Below, piece after piece: positions 42,253 through 51,152 of a stretch of DNA of 64,000 bases (position 1 is the first letter of the stretch; each line of letters opens with the position of its first letter). The translations under genes were made by a program, and so were the position numbers. The DNA comes from Rhizobium sp. Pop5 (GTDB lineage: Bacteria; Pseudomonadota; Alphaproteobacteria; Rhizobiales; Rhizobiaceae), in NCBI RefSeq assembly GCF_024721175.1, contig NZ_CP099399.1, forward strand, positions 3,704,001 to 3,768,000, in the 5' to 3' direction. Below the pieces are notes generated by a model that saw only the letters and a program-made list of their open reading frames with translations, was not told the DNA's origin and did not search any database.

Positions 42253-42994
42253 GCACGAACTAAACCGCGACAGGCGCCCGATCCTCATCGTCCTGCACCA
42301 GGAGCGGTCGAGCCCCGGCCGTGTCGGCCAGTTGCTCGTCGAAAAGGGCTACCACCTGGATATCCGTCGACCGGTTCTTGGCGAACCGCTTCCGACGACG
42401 CTCGAAGATCATGCCGGCGCCGTCGTTTTCGGCGGGCCGATGAGCGCCAACGATCCCGATGACTTCATCAAGAAGGAGATCGACTGGATCGAAATTCCAC
42501 TCCGGGAGAAACGCCCCTATCTCGGCATCTGCCTCGGCGCGCAGATGCTGGTCCATCATCTCGGCGGCAAGGTGCAGTCGAATGCCGACGGGTCGACGGA
42601 AATCGGCTGGTATCCGTTACGGCCGACGGAACGTGGTCGCCTGCTGATGCACTGGCCGAAGATGGTCTATCACTTCCATCGGGAAGGCTTCGAGCTGCCG
42701 CACGGCGCCGATCTGCTGGCCGAAGGCGATACCTATCCGAACCAGGCCTTCCGCTATGACGGCAACGCATGGGGCCTGCAATTCCATGCCGAACTCACTC
42801 GGGCGATGATGCATCGTTGGGTCGTGCACGGCGCCCACCGCTTCATTCTGCCGAACGCCCAGCAGGGCCGCGAACATCTCGAAGGCCGCATGCTGTTCGA
42901 CGCGCCGTTGAAAGCCTGGCTGACCGAATTCCTCGACATCGTCTTCGAAGGCAAGACGGCGAAGGCGGCCTCCCCGGTTACCCTTCCCGCATAG
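42239..42994 (+). CDS. Class I glutamine amidotransferase
   Basis: A 251-aa stand-alone GATase1 domain. The nucleophile Cys lies in LGICLGAQML and the His-x-Glu pair in GLQFHAEL, so the hydrolase triad is complete. The synthase partner or acceptor is unknown; it resembles GMP-synthase-type amidotransferases that act alone. Last gene of the hemC operon by overlap with terB. Confidence 0.9.
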   Translation: MTATEHELNRDRRPILIVLHQERSSPGRVGQLLVEKGYHLDIRRPVLGEPLPTTLEDHAGAVVFGGPMSANDPDDFIKKEIDWIEIPLREKRPYLGICLGAQMLVHHLGGKVQSNADGSTEIGWYPLRPTERGRLLMHWPKMVYHFHREGFELPHGADLLAEGDTYPNQAFRYDGNAWGLQFHAELTRAMMHRWVVHGAHRFILPNAQQGREHLEGRMLFDAPLKAWLTEFLDIVFEGKTAKAASPVTLPA

Positions 42995-43009
42995 GTCTGT
43001 CAGCGGCCG

Positions 43010-44251
43010 TCACGCTTGTGCGCTGGGCGCATCGAGCGTATCGATTGCGCGCAGTTTCGGGAAACTTGAGGCCCAGATCGCCGCGACCACCAGCGTTCCG
43101 ATCCCGCCGATGACGACCGCGGGTACCGCGCCGAAGATCGATGCCATCGTACCCGCCCTGAATTCCCCGAGCTCGTTCGAAGCGCCGACGAAGACCATGT
43201 TGACCGCGTTGACACGGCCGCGTAGCTCGTCCGGCGTCCAGAGTGCGATCAGGCTCTCGCGCACATAGACCGACACCATGTCGGCTGCTCCCATCAAGGC
43301 GAGTGCCGCAATCGAGACCTCGGTATTGGTCGAGACACCGAAGATAATGGTCCCGACGCCGAACAGCGCGACGCCGATGAACATGTAGAGGCCTGCGCGG
43401 TGCTTCAGCGGATAGGCAGCGAGGAAGATCGCCATGACGATCGCTCCAAGCCCTGGCGCGGCACGCAGCAATCCGAGCCCCCAGGGGCCGAGCGTCAGGA
43501 TGTCGCGGGCGAAGATCGGCATCAGGGCGGTCGCGCCGCCGAGCAACACGGCGAAGAGATCGAGCGAGATCGCGCCGAGCACCACCCTTTCCGCGCGGAT
43601 GAAACTGAAGCCGCCGAGGATCATCGCCCAGCTCTTGGTCTCACCCGTCGTCTTCTGTTCCGGCTTCGGGATCATGTAGAGAAGAGCCGCGCCGAGGACG
43701 GAAAAGATCACTGCCACCGTATAGGCCGTCGCCGCGCTGATGCCGTAGAGCAGACCGCCGAGCACCGGTCCGGTGATCGCGGCGAGCTGCCAGGACGACG
43801 AATTCCAGGCGATCGCATTGGAAAGAGCGTGCTCCGGCACGAGATTGGGTGCGAGAGACTGCACCGCCGGCGACATGAATGCCCGTTCGATGCCGAAGAT
43901 CAGAAGCACCGCAAAAACAGGCCACGGCGCGAAGGTGCCCGTCGCCGTCATAACAAGCAGCGCCAGCGTGCAGAGCGCGCTCACCAGCGAGCAGAGTGCC
44001 GCGATTGCCCGGCGATTATGCCGATCGGCCACCGAGCCGGTGACGAGGATGAGCAGCAGCGACGGCAAGAACTGCACCAGGCCGATCAGGCCGAGATAGA
44101 TCGCCTTGCCCGTCTGATCGTACATCTGCCAGCCGACGGCGACGCTGACGATCTGCTGAGAGAAGGACAGCAGGAAACGCGCGAAGAAGAAGCGGGTGTA
44201 GGACGAATGCCGGAACGCGGCAAATCGGTCTCCGGTGGGCGAAAACGACAT
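43010..44251 (-). CDS. MFS transporter (EntS-like)
   Basis: A 413-aa 12-helix major-facilitator protein. The loop motif GSVADRHNRR (A-motif) follows helix 2 and LRGRVNAVNMVF lies in the equivalent loop of the second half; the overall pattern is that of the EntS/enterobactin-exporter branch. Substrate unknown. Convergent with the amidotransferase, 15 nt between stops. Confidence 0.88.
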   Translation of the reverse strand: MSFSPTGDRFAAFRHSSYTRFFFARFLLSFSQQIVSVAVGWQMYDQTGKAIYLGLIGLVQFLPSLLLILVTGSVADRHNRRAIAALCSLVSALCTLALLVMTATGTFAPWPVFAVLLIFGIERAFMSPAVQSLAPNLVPEHALSNAIAWNSSSWQLAAITGPVLGGLLYGISAATAYTVAVIFSVLGAALLYMIPKPEQKTTGETKSWAMILGGFSFIRAERVVLGAISLDLFAVLLGGATALMPIFARDILTLGPWGLGLLRAAPGLGAIVMAIFLAAYPLKHRAGLYMFIGVALFGVGTIIFGVSTNTEVSIAALALMGAADMVSVYVRESLIALWTPDELRGRVNAVNMVFVGASNELGEFRAGTMASIFGAVPAVVIGGIGTLVVAAIWASSFPKLRAIDTLDAPSAQA

Positions 44252-44333
44252 GACTGTTTTCCGAGAAGACGGGCGCGGAATTGCCTGCGAAGCCGCCCGT
44301 TAAACATGATTTACCATGCGTTTCCACACGGCT

Positions 44334-44362
44334 CTTGCTCGTTTAATCGCCAATGTCTACAT
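44334..44362 (+). promoter_or_regulatory. Promoter for yggT-DUF167
   Basis: CTTGCT (44334-44339), 17-nt spacer, CTACAT (44357-44362), close to the alphaproteobacterial housekeeping pattern CTTGAC-N17-CTATAT. The -10 ends 28 nt before ATG 44391. Confidence 0.5.
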
Positions 44363-44390
44363 ATCTGTCAACAACGAACTGGAGACGGTA

Positions 44391-44705
44391 ATGGCAGGAA
44401 TTTTTCAAGCCATATTTATAATCATCCACATGGCTTTGAACATTTATTGGTACGTGATCATTGCCAGCGCCATTTTCTCGTGGCTTTACGCATTCAACGT
44501 CATCAATTCGCACAACCAGTTTGTGAACCAGCTGGGTATGTTCTTCTACAACGCGACCGAGCCTGCGCTCCGGCCGATACGCCGCTTTATGCCCAATCTG
44601 GGCGGCATCGACATCTCGCCGATCATCCTGCTGCTGATCATCGCCTTCATACAGTTGATCCTCAACAATCCGATCGAGCCTTTCATCTTCTCGCTGGTCT
44701 CTTGA
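44391..44705 (+). CDS. YggT family membrane protein
   Basis: A 104-aa protein with two hydrophobic segments, the YggT motif NPxxxxxR-like [23 protein letters not shown], and a hydrophobic C-terminal helix. YggT proteins are associated with osmotic stress and membrane biology but lack a known reaction. ATG 44391 follows GGAGACGGTA. Overlaps the DUF167 start as TTGA. Confidence 0.92.
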   Translation: MAGIFQAIFIIIHMALNIYWYVIIASAIFSWLYAFNVINSHNQFVNQLGMFFYNATEPALRPIRRFMPNLGGIDISPIILLLIIAFIQLILNNPIEPFIFSLVS

Positions 44706-45013
44706 ACCCTCCCTGGAGGTCTTTCGGCGATCACCTGCGCCTTGCCGTTCGGCTGACACCGAATGGCGGGCGTGATGCGATCGACGATATCGAAGCGGAT
44801 GGCAAGGGCGAGACCCATCTGAAGGCGCGCGTCACATCAGTGCCGGAGAAGGGCAAGGCCAATAAGGCTCTAATCGTCCTGATATCGAAATGTCTCGGCA
44901 TTCCCAAATCTTCCATCAGCCTTATTTCCGGCGAGACGGCACGCAAAAAAATCCTCCGGATCGACGGCGACCCGGAGGATTTGGCAAGAAAGCTCGAAGC
45001 GTTTCTCAGCTGA
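44702..45013 (+). CDS. DUF167 (YggU) protein
   Basis: A 103-aa DUF167 protein ([48 protein letters not shown]). It starts at TTG 44702, overlapping the yggT stop as TTGA; no in-frame ATG is near. Its 3' end contains the rho-independent terminator of the convergent ppa gene, so the coding sequence carries a perfect inverted repeat that it must also translate. Confidence 0.9.
   Translation: MNPPWRSFGDHLRLAVRLTPNGGRDAIDDIEADGKGETHLKARVTSVPEKGKANKALIVLISKCLGIPKSSISLISGETARKKILRIDGDPEDLARKLEAFLS
44945..44982 (-). terminator. ppa terminator inside the DUF167 coding sequence
   Basis: An 11-bp perfect stem (44949-44959 with 44972-44982, 12-nt loop) followed on the minus strand by seven T (44945-44951). 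It ends 36 nt after the ppa stop and lies inside the last 70 nt of the convergent DUF167 coding sequence. Confidence 0.88.
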
Positions 45014-45017
45014 ACGG

Positions 45018-45554
45018 TCAGGCCTTCGCCTTCTTGGCGCGCTCGACGGCTTCGAGGATGAGCTGGCCGGCTTCCTTGGAATCGCCCCAGCCGAAGATCT
45101 TCACCCACTTGCCGGGTTCCAGATCCTTGTAGTGCTCGAAGAAATGCTCGATCTGCTTCAGTGTGATTTCCGGAAGATCGGTGTAATCCTTCACCTTCTC
45201 ATAGCGCAGCGTCAGCTTCGGCGACGGCACGGCGATGATCTTCTCGTCCTTGCCGGAATTATCTTCCATCTTCAGGACGCCGATCGGGCGCACATTGATG
45301 ACGCAGCCCGGAACGAGCGGGCGAGTGCTCGCAATCAGAACGTCTATCGGATCGCCGTCTTCCGACAGCGTATGCGGCACGAAACCGTAATTGCCGGGAT
45401 ACGTCATCGGCGTATAGAGGAAACGATCGACCACCAGCGTACCGGCTTCCTTGTCCATCTCGTACTTGATCGGATGACCGCCGACCGGAACCTCGACGAT
45501 AACGTTGACGTCTTCAGGGGGATTCTTACCGATGGAAACGGCGTCAATGCGCAT
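45018..45554 (-). CDS. ppa: Inorganic pyrophosphatase
   Basis: Family I soluble pyrophosphatase, 178 aa. The metal-binding signature DGDPIDVLI is present, with the substrate Lys in KYEMDKEAG, Tyr in [11 protein letters not shown] and the later DxxKD-like KVKDYTD. Start [12 protein letters not shown] at 45554. Its terminator sits inside the convergent DUF167 gene. Confidence 0.96.
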   Translation of the reverse strand: MRIDAVSIGKNPPEDVNVIVEVPVGGHPIKYEMDKEAGTLVVDRFLYTPMTYPGNYGFVPHTLSEDGDPIDVLIASTRPLVPGCVINVRPIGVLKMEDNSGKDEKIIAVPSPKLTLRYEKVKDYTDLPEITLKQIEHFFEHYKDLEPGKWVKIFGWGDSKEAGQLILEAVERAKKAKA

Positions 45555-45698
45555 AGGAAACTCCTGCGGGGTTAGATTACTCGCAGCCAGATAATCAGTT
45601 TCATGTCGCGACGCAACATTTGAGATCACCAATGCGTGATGGCACCGGTACAATGACGTCACAACGAACAGGTGATAGGCGACTACCGGCCGAACCGG

Positions 45699-46205
45699 TC
45701 AGTTCCAGATGAAACCGATCTTCTTCAACTGCCTATGGTCGAAGTTCTCCATGCCTTCACAGAAATCGATGCCGCCGTGACTGCGGTAAAACCGGCTGGC
45801 GGTCTCGTTTTCCTCGAGGCACCAGACGACCAGTCCGTTGCAGCCGAGCGACTTTAGGAGACGGCGCGCCTCGCCGAACAGCATCCTGCCGAGCCCGATG
45901 CCCTGATATTCAGGGCGAAGGTAGAGTTCGTAGATTTCGCCTTCCTGCGGCAGGGCGCGGGCGCGGTTCAGGCCAAGCGTCGCGTAGCCGGCGACTGTTC
46001 CCGCAACGTCGAGTACCAGCAGCGTCGCAGGTCCGCGCGTCGCCTTGCGCCACCAGTTTTCGCCACGCCGCTCGATCATCTGCGTCAGCGCGCGGTGCGG
46101 AATGATGCCTGCATAGGTGTGCTGCCAGGCGAGCCTGTGCGTTTCCGAAATGGCTCGGGCATCGTGCGGCTCAGCCCGCCGGACATCGATCGACAACGTC
46201 TTCAT
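45699..46205 (-). CDS. GNAT-family N-acetyltransferase
   Basis: A 168-aa GNAT protein. Acetyl-CoA motif RPEYQGIGLGRMLF, followed by NGLVVWCLEENETASRFYRSHGG, the usual C-terminal strands. The start MKTLSIDVRRAEP at 46205 was preferred to the longer frame. Substrate unknown. A CtrA-type box lies about 98 nt upstream. Confidence 0.88.
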   Translation of the reverse strand: MKTLSIDVRRAEPHDARAISETHRLAWQHTYAGIIPHRALTQMIERRGENWWRKATRGPATLLVLDVAGTVAGYATLGLNRARALPQEGEIYELYLRPEYQGIGLGRMLFGEARRLLKSLGCNGLVVWCLEENETASRFYRSHGGIDFCEGMENFDHRQLKKIGFIWN

Positions 46206-46302
46206 AACGTTTACTCTGGTCCTGCCAGGGACAATTAACCATATGCAATGACGCATTCCGGTCGATTGCCCACAGACTTAACATGTGGACGACGATCAAA
46301 AT

Positions 46303-46318
46303 TTAACGCTTTTTTAAC
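46303..46318 (+). promoter_or_regulatory. CtrA-type box
   Basis: Exact TTAA-N7-TTAAC (spacer cgctttt), 98 nt upstream of the GNAT start, in the gap between it and the typA terminator. The box reads on the plus strand, which is opposite to the GNAT gene. Confidence 0.5.
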
Positions 46319-46356
46319 GATTGTCACAAGCTGGAATCGACGCAGCGCACAATAAA

Positions 46357-46382
46357 AAACCCCGGCACGAAGGCCGGGGTTT
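46357..46382 (-). terminator. typA terminator
   Basis: A 10-bp perfect stem (46357-46366 with 46373-46382, loop acgaag) followed on the minus strand by a T-run, 22 nt after the typA stop. Confidence 0.9.
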
Positions 46383-46403
46383 CAAACGGATATCTTGAGG
46401 TTT

Positions 46404-48224
46404 TTAGAGAGCAGCCTTCGACTTTTCGAAGCGCTTGCGGTCGTTGGCGTCAAGATACATCTTGCGCAGGCGAATATTCTTCGGCGTCACTTCCATCAGT
46501 TCGTCGTCCTGGATCCAGGAGAGCGCACGATCAAGCGTCATGCGAATCGGCGGCGTCAGCTTCACCGCTTCGTCCTTGCCGGCGGCGCGGATGTTGGTGA
46601 GCTGCTTGCCCTTCAGGACGTTCACTTCAAGGTCGTTGTCGCGCGAATGGATGCCGATGATCATGCCGGCATAGACCTTTTCGCCCGGCTCGATGATCAT
46701 CGGGCCGCGATCTTCCAGGTTGAACATCGCATAGGCGACGGCTTCGCCGGAAGCATTGGCGAGCAGCACGCCATTGACGCGGCCACCGATCACACCCTTG
46801 TAGGGCTGGTAGTCGTGGAACAGGCGGTTCATGATCGCCGTGCCACGCGTATCCGTCAGCAGCTCCGACTGGTAACCGATCAGGCCCCGGGTCGGAGCGT
46901 AGAAACGCAGGCGAAGACGATTGCCGCCCGACGGACGCAGCTCGACCATTTCGGCCTTGCGCTCAGACATCTTCTGCACGACGACACCGGAATGTTCTTC
47001 GTCGACGTCGACGACGACTTCCTCGATCGGCTCCAGAAGCTGGCCGCTTTCATCCTTGTGCATGACGACGCGCGGACGCGACACGGCAAGCTCGAAGCCT
47101 TCGCGACGCATGGTTTCGATGAGAACGGCGAGCTGAAGTTCGCCGCGGCCGGAGACGTAGAACGAATCCTTGCCTTCGGCTTCTTCGATCTTCAGGGCGA
47201 CGTTGCCCTCAGCTTCCTTGAAGAGACGGTCGCGGATGACACGGCTCGTCACCTTGTCGCCTTCGGTGCCCGCCAGCGGGCTGTCGTTGACGATAAAGGA
47301 CATGGTGACCGTCGGCGGATCGATCGGCTGCGCTTTCATGGCCTCCGAGACGGCCGGATCGCAGAAGGTATCGGCGACGGTCCCCTTGGAGAGGCCGGCG
47401 ATCGCGACGATGTCGCCCGCATGTGCTTCTTCGATCGCCGTGCGCTCGATGCCGCGGAAGGCGAGGATCTTGGAGATGCGGCCGGTTTCGATCAGCTTGC
47501 CATCCTGGCCGAGAACCTTGACGGCCTGGTTCGGCTTGATCGAGCCCGATGCGATGCGGCCGGTGATGATACGGCCGAGGAAGGGATTGGCTTCGAGGAT
47601 CGTACCGATCATACGGAACGGGCCTTCTTCGACGGTCGGCTCCGGAACATGCTTGAGCACCAGGTCGAGAAGCGGTGCAAGACCCTGATCCTTCGGGCCT
47701 TCCGGATTGACGTTCATCCAGCCGTCACGGCCGGAACCGTAGAGGATCGGGAAGTCGAGCTGCTCGTCGGTCGCGTCGAGATTTGCAAAAAGGTCGAAGA
47801 CTTCGTTGATGACTTCTTCGTGGCGGCCGTCCGGACGGTCGATCTTGTTGATCGCGACGATCGGACGAAGGCCGACCTTCAGAGCCTTGCCGACCACGAA
47901 CTTGGTCTGCGGCATCGGACCTTCGGAGGCATCGACGAGAACGATCGCGCCATCCACCATCGACAGAATACGCTCGACTTCACCGCCGAAGTCGGCGTGG
48001 CCGGGGGTGTCGACGATGTTGATACGGACACCCTTCCATTCCACCGAGGTCGCCTTGGCGAGAATGGTAATGCCGCGTTCCTTTTCGAGGTCGTTCGAGT
48101 CCATCACGCGTTCCGCAACGCGCTGGTTCTCGCGGAACGAACCGGACTGTTTCAGGAGCTCGTCAACGAGGGTCGTTTTGCCATGGTCAACGTGCGCGAT
48201 GATCGCGATGTTGCGAAGTGCCAT
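46404..48224 (-). CDS. typA: Translational GTPase TypA/BipA
   Basis: Ribosome-associated GTPase that aids 50S assembly at low temperature and in stress. The 606-aa product has G1 AHVDHGKTTLVD, G3 DTPGHADFGGEV, G4 NKIDRPDGR, then EF-G-like domains and the BipA-specific C-terminus. A strong terminator follows. Confidence 0.97.
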   Translation of the reverse strand: MALRNIAIIAHVDHGKTTLVDELLKQSGSFRENQRVAERVMDSNDLEKERGITILAKATSVEWKGVRINIVDTPGHADFGGEVERILSMVDGAIVLVDASEGPMPQTKFVVGKALKVGLRPIVAINKIDRPDGRHEEVINEVFDLFANLDATDEQLDFPILYGSGRDGWMNVNPEGPKDQGLAPLLDLVLKHVPEPTVEEGPFRMIGTILEANPFLGRIITGRIASGSIKPNQAVKVLGQDGKLIETGRISKILAFRGIERTAIEEAHAGDIVAIAGLSKGTVADTFCDPAVSEAMKAQPIDPPTVTMSFIVNDSPLAGTEGDKVTSRVIRDRLFKEAEGNVALKIEEAEGKDSFYVSGRGELQLAVLIETMRREGFELAVSRPRVVMHKDESGQLLEPIEEVVVDVDEEHSGVVVQKMSERKAEMVELRPSGGNRLRLRFYAPTRGLIGYQSELLTDTRGTAIMNRLFHDYQPYKGVIGGRVNGVLLANASGEAVAYAMFNLEDRGPMIIEPGEKVYAGMIIGIHSRDNDLEVNVLKGKQLTNIRAAGKDEAVKLTPPIRMTLDRALSWIQDDELMEVTPKNIRLRKMYLDANDRKRFEKSKAAL

Positions 48225-48383
48225 ATGTCATAATCTCTGAGGCTGGGGCGCTACGCCAAGTGGACGCGCCATTTACGTTTGGCGCGCTCATACCGGTTTT
48301 TTCGCGATTGCGAAAGGGGGTGGCACGCGAAAGCTGCGGCATGGTTGCCACCATACCGCTTTGCTCCGTGTCATCAAACTGTC

Positions 48384-50471
48384 TTAAGCGTCGCTGCCTG
48401 TCAATTCCTCGAAGGTCGCAAGCCCCTTCTTCACCAGCATCGCATCCGGGCTCGGCAGCTTGCCGCGGAAGCCCTTGTAGGCGTCCTCGGGATCGACGGA
48501 ACCGCCGCTGGAATAGATGTTTTCCTTGAGTTTCTTTGCCATCTCGCCGTTGAAGGCGTCTCCGGTCTCCTCGAAAGCGGCGAAGGCATCGGCATCGAGC
48601 ACCTCCGACCACATGTAAGAGTAATAGCCGGCCGAATAGCCGCCGGAGAAAATATGCTGGAAGTGCGGTGTGGCATGGCGCATGACGATCGATTTCGGCA
48701 TGCCGATCTCGGCCAGCACCTCGGCCTGCACCGCCATCGGATCCTCGACGGTGTCACGCGTGTGAAACGCCATATCTACCAACGCCGAGGAAGTGAATTC
48801 GACGGTATTGAAGCCGGCGTTGAAGGTGCGGGCTGCCAGCACCTTGTCGAGCAGAACCTGCGGCATCGGCTCGCCGGTTTCGAAGTGCACGGCATATTGC
48901 TTGAGGATGGCAGGAACCGTGAGCCAGTGCTCGTAGAGCTGCGAGGGCAGCTCCACGAAATCGCGCGAAACGCCGGTGCCGGACACTGAGGGGTAGGTGA
49001 CATCGGAAAGCATGCCGTGCAGCGCGTGGCCGAATTCGTGGAACAGCGTGCGGGCATCGTCGAGCGACAGCAGCGCCGGCTTGCCTTCAGCGGGCTTCGC
49101 GAAATTGCAGACATTGTAGATGATCGGCAATTCGCCGTGGCGCCCATTCTTGAGCTCCAGCTTGTGCTGCGATTGCAGCGAACTCATCCAGGCGCCGGAG
49201 CGTTTCGAACTGCGGGCGAAATAGTCGCCGAGGAAAAGGGCGACCAACCTGTTGTCGCGATCCCTGATTTCGAAGACCCTGACATCCGGGTGATAGGCCG
49301 GCACGTCCTTCTTCTCGACCGCGCGAATGCCGAACAGCCGGCCGGCCACGTCGAAGCAGGCGTCGATGATCTTCTCCAGCTGCAGATAGGGCTTGAGCTC
49401 GGCCTCGGAGAAATCGAACTTCCGCGCCCGGATCTTTTCGGCGTAGTGCCGCCAGTCCCAAGGCATCACCTCGTGGTTCCGGCCTTCCTCGGTGATCAGC
49501 GCCGCGATGTCGATCTCTTCCTCGCCGGCGCGTTTCACTGCCCGTGCCCAGACGGCCTTGAGCAGGTCGTTCACCGCATCGGCCGTCTTGGCCATCGTGT
49601 TGTCGAGCTTCAGTTCGGCGAAATTGCCGTAGCCGAGCAGCCTCGCCACCTCATGGCGTAGCGCCAGCGTTTCCTTGATGACGGCACGGTTGTCCGTCTC
49701 CCCGTCGTTTGCACCACGCGCCGCCCACGCCTTGAAAGCCTGTTCGCGCAGGTCCCGGCGTTCCGAAAAGGTGAGGAACGGCTCGATGATCGAGCGCGAC
49801 AGCGTCACCGCATATTTGCCCTCTTCGCCGCGTTCGCGCGCCGCCGCCGCCATTGCGTCGCGCAGAAATTCCGGCAGCCCGTCGAGTTCGGCGCCCTCGG
49901 TAAGCGTGAGTGCCCAGGCCGTCTCGTCGGCCAGCACGTTCTGGCCAAACTGCGTGCCGAGCCCGGCCAGCTTTTCGTTGATCGCGGCAAGCTGTTCCTG
50001 CTCGGCCTTCTCGAGCTTGGCGCCCGACTTGACGAAGCCTTTCCAGTGGCGTTCCAACACGCGCGTCTGTTCGAGCGTCAGGCCGAGGCTCTCGCGTTTC
50101 TCCCAGAGCGTATCTATGCGGGAGAAAAGCGCGGCGTTCATGCCGATCTTCGAATAGTGGCGCGACATCTTCGGCGAGATCTCCCGCTCCAGCGCCTGGA
50201 TGACATCGTTGGTATGGGCACCCGCTCTGTTCCAGAACAGCGCCGAGACCCGCGACAGCGCATCGCCCGCGATCTCCAGCGCCACGACCGTATTCTCGAA
50301 TGTCGGCGCATCGCCGTTTCCGGCGATCTCGTCGATCTCCCTTTCATGCTCGGCCAGCGCCGCCTCGAAGGCGGCGGCAAAATCGCCGTCGTTCAAGGCA
50401 TCGAAACGCGGCAGGCCGTGAAGGCCATCCCAGTTGACGACAGCCGGATTGAAATCATGGGAAGAGGGCAT
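48384..50471 (-). CDS. M3 family oligopeptidase / peptidyl-dipeptidase
   Basis: A 695-aa zinc metallopeptidase of the M3 (thimet oligopeptidase/Dcp) family. The HEFGHALHGM motif with the downstream Glu (RDFVELPSQLYEHW) gives the metal site. It degrades cytosolic peptides. No signal peptide; start MPSSHDFNPAVV at 50471. Dcp versus OpdA identity cannot be decided here. A LysE gene and an orphan small protein lie beyond it. Confidence 0.92.
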   Translation of the reverse strand: MPSSHDFNPAVVNWDGLHGLPRFDALNDGDFAAAFEAALAEHEREIDEIAGNGDAPTFENTVVALEIAGDALSRVSALFWNRAGAHTNDVIQALEREISPKMSRHYSKIGMNAALFSRIDTLWEKRESLGLTLEQTRVLERHWKGFVKSGAKLEKAEQEQLAAINEKLAGLGTQFGQNVLADETAWALTLTEGAELDGLPEFLRDAMAAAARERGEEGKYAVTLSRSIIEPFLTFSERRDLREQAFKAWAARGANDGETDNRAVIKETLALRHEVARLLGYGNFAELKLDNTMAKTADAVNDLLKAVWARAVKRAGEEEIDIAALITEEGRNHEVMPWDWRHYAEKIRARKFDFSEAELKPYLQLEKIIDACFDVAGRLFGIRAVEKKDVPAYHPDVRVFEIRDRDNRLVALFLGDYFARSSKRSGAWMSSLQSQHKLELKNGRHGELPIIYNVCNFAKPAEGKPALLSLDDARTLFHEFGHALHGMLSDVTYPSVSGTGVSRDFVELPSQLYEHWLTVPAILKQYAVHFETGEPMPQVLLDKVLAARTFNAGFNTVEFTSSALVDMAFHTRDTVEDPMAVQAEVLAEIGMPKSIVMRHATPHFQHIFSGGYSAGYYSYMWSEVLDADAFAAFEETGDAFNGEMAKKLKENIYSSGGSVDPEDAYKGFRGKLPSPDAMLVKKGLATFEELTGSDA

Positions 50472-50590
50472 CGGAGAATCCTTTTTGGCATGCGAACGGA
50501 CGGTCAATATAGGAGAGCGGCCGCGGAATTGGTATGTCGCCGGCAAGCCCTTTTGCCTCGTCCGCGAAACTGATGGGCGCGGCTAAATCC

Positions 50591-50618
50591 GGTGGACAGG
50601 CCGAAAATCTGGTGGACA
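50591..50618. repeat. Direct repeat GGTGGACA, 20-nt period
   Basis: Two copies of GGTGGACA start at 50591 and 50611, exactly 20 nt apart (two helical turns), ending 19 nt before a CtrA-type box. This could be a tandem regulator-binding site, but no regulator is known. Confidence 0.4.
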
Positions 50619-50636
50619 AAATTTGACGCACCAAAA

Positions 50637-50652
50637 TTAACCATTTGTTAAC
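50637..50652 (+). promoter_or_regulatory. CtrA-type box in a promoter
   Basis: Exact TTAA-N7-TTAAC (spacer ccatttg), 64 nt before ATG 50717. A possible -35 TTGACG (50623-50628) with 17-nt spacing to TGTTAA (50646-50651) would place the box over the spacer and -10, which would favour repression; activation is equally untested. Confidence 0.6.
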
Positions 50653-50716
50653 GATTGACCCGAATCAGGCGCGAGAGCTAATTTCCCGCTGTTCTTCTTG
50701 TAAGGGGACATGCGCC

Positions 50717-51148
50717 ATGGAAATTTTTTCTGTGCGGTCTTCTCAGAGTTTGCTATTTAAAAACAATCCTAATAACGCAAAAAGTTCGAAGACCTCTCAT
50801 ATTGAAATCGAGACCAGAGCTCCGGCCCCGGTCTCGTTCCAGATTGAAGACAACCTTGATGACGGGCTCGATTTTACCGCGGTCAGTCCCGGAGAATTGC
50901 GAAATTACGCGCGCCAGAGCTTCGATAGCGGCCTGATCGATCAGAACACATACGCCGCCATCTCCGAGCCGCTGCCGATGCACGCGATCGATCCGCTCGG
51001 CAACGTCATCGATCTCTCCAGCGTCACCGACGGCACGAGTTTCAATTTCCTCGACTATTACAAGAACCAGCTGCAGGTCGCCATGTCGATCGGCGATCCG
51101 GATGAAGTTCAGACGCTGAAATCGATCGTCAACTTCCTGGATGGGTGA
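50717..51148 (+). CDS. Hypothetical protein with CtrA-type upstream box
   Basis: A 143-aa soluble protein of no family I recognise. The N-terminus is Ser/Asn-rich (MEIFSVRSSQSLLFKNNPNN); the C-terminal part is an ordered, acidic alpha/beta-looking region (LRNYARQSFDSGLID, FNFLDYYKNQLQVAMSIGD). ATG 50717 follows GGGGACATGCGCC. Codon use differs from its neighbours in the first 30 codons. The CtrA-type box in its promoter suggests cell-cycle, motility or envelope control. Confidence 0.7.
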   Translation: MEIFSVRSSQSLLFKNNPNNAKSSKTSHIEIETRAPAPVSFQIEDNLDDGLDFTAVSPGELRNYARQSFDSGLIDQNTYAAISEPLPMHAIDPLGNVIDLSSVTDGTSFNFLDYYKNQLQVAMSIGDPDEVQTLKSIVNFLDG

Positions 51149-51152
51149 GTGG

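Noticed and set aside
44300..44315. TTAA-N7-TTACC between the MFS and yggT genes
   Set aside because: One mismatch from the CtrA consensus; too weak alone, although it is near the yggT promoter.
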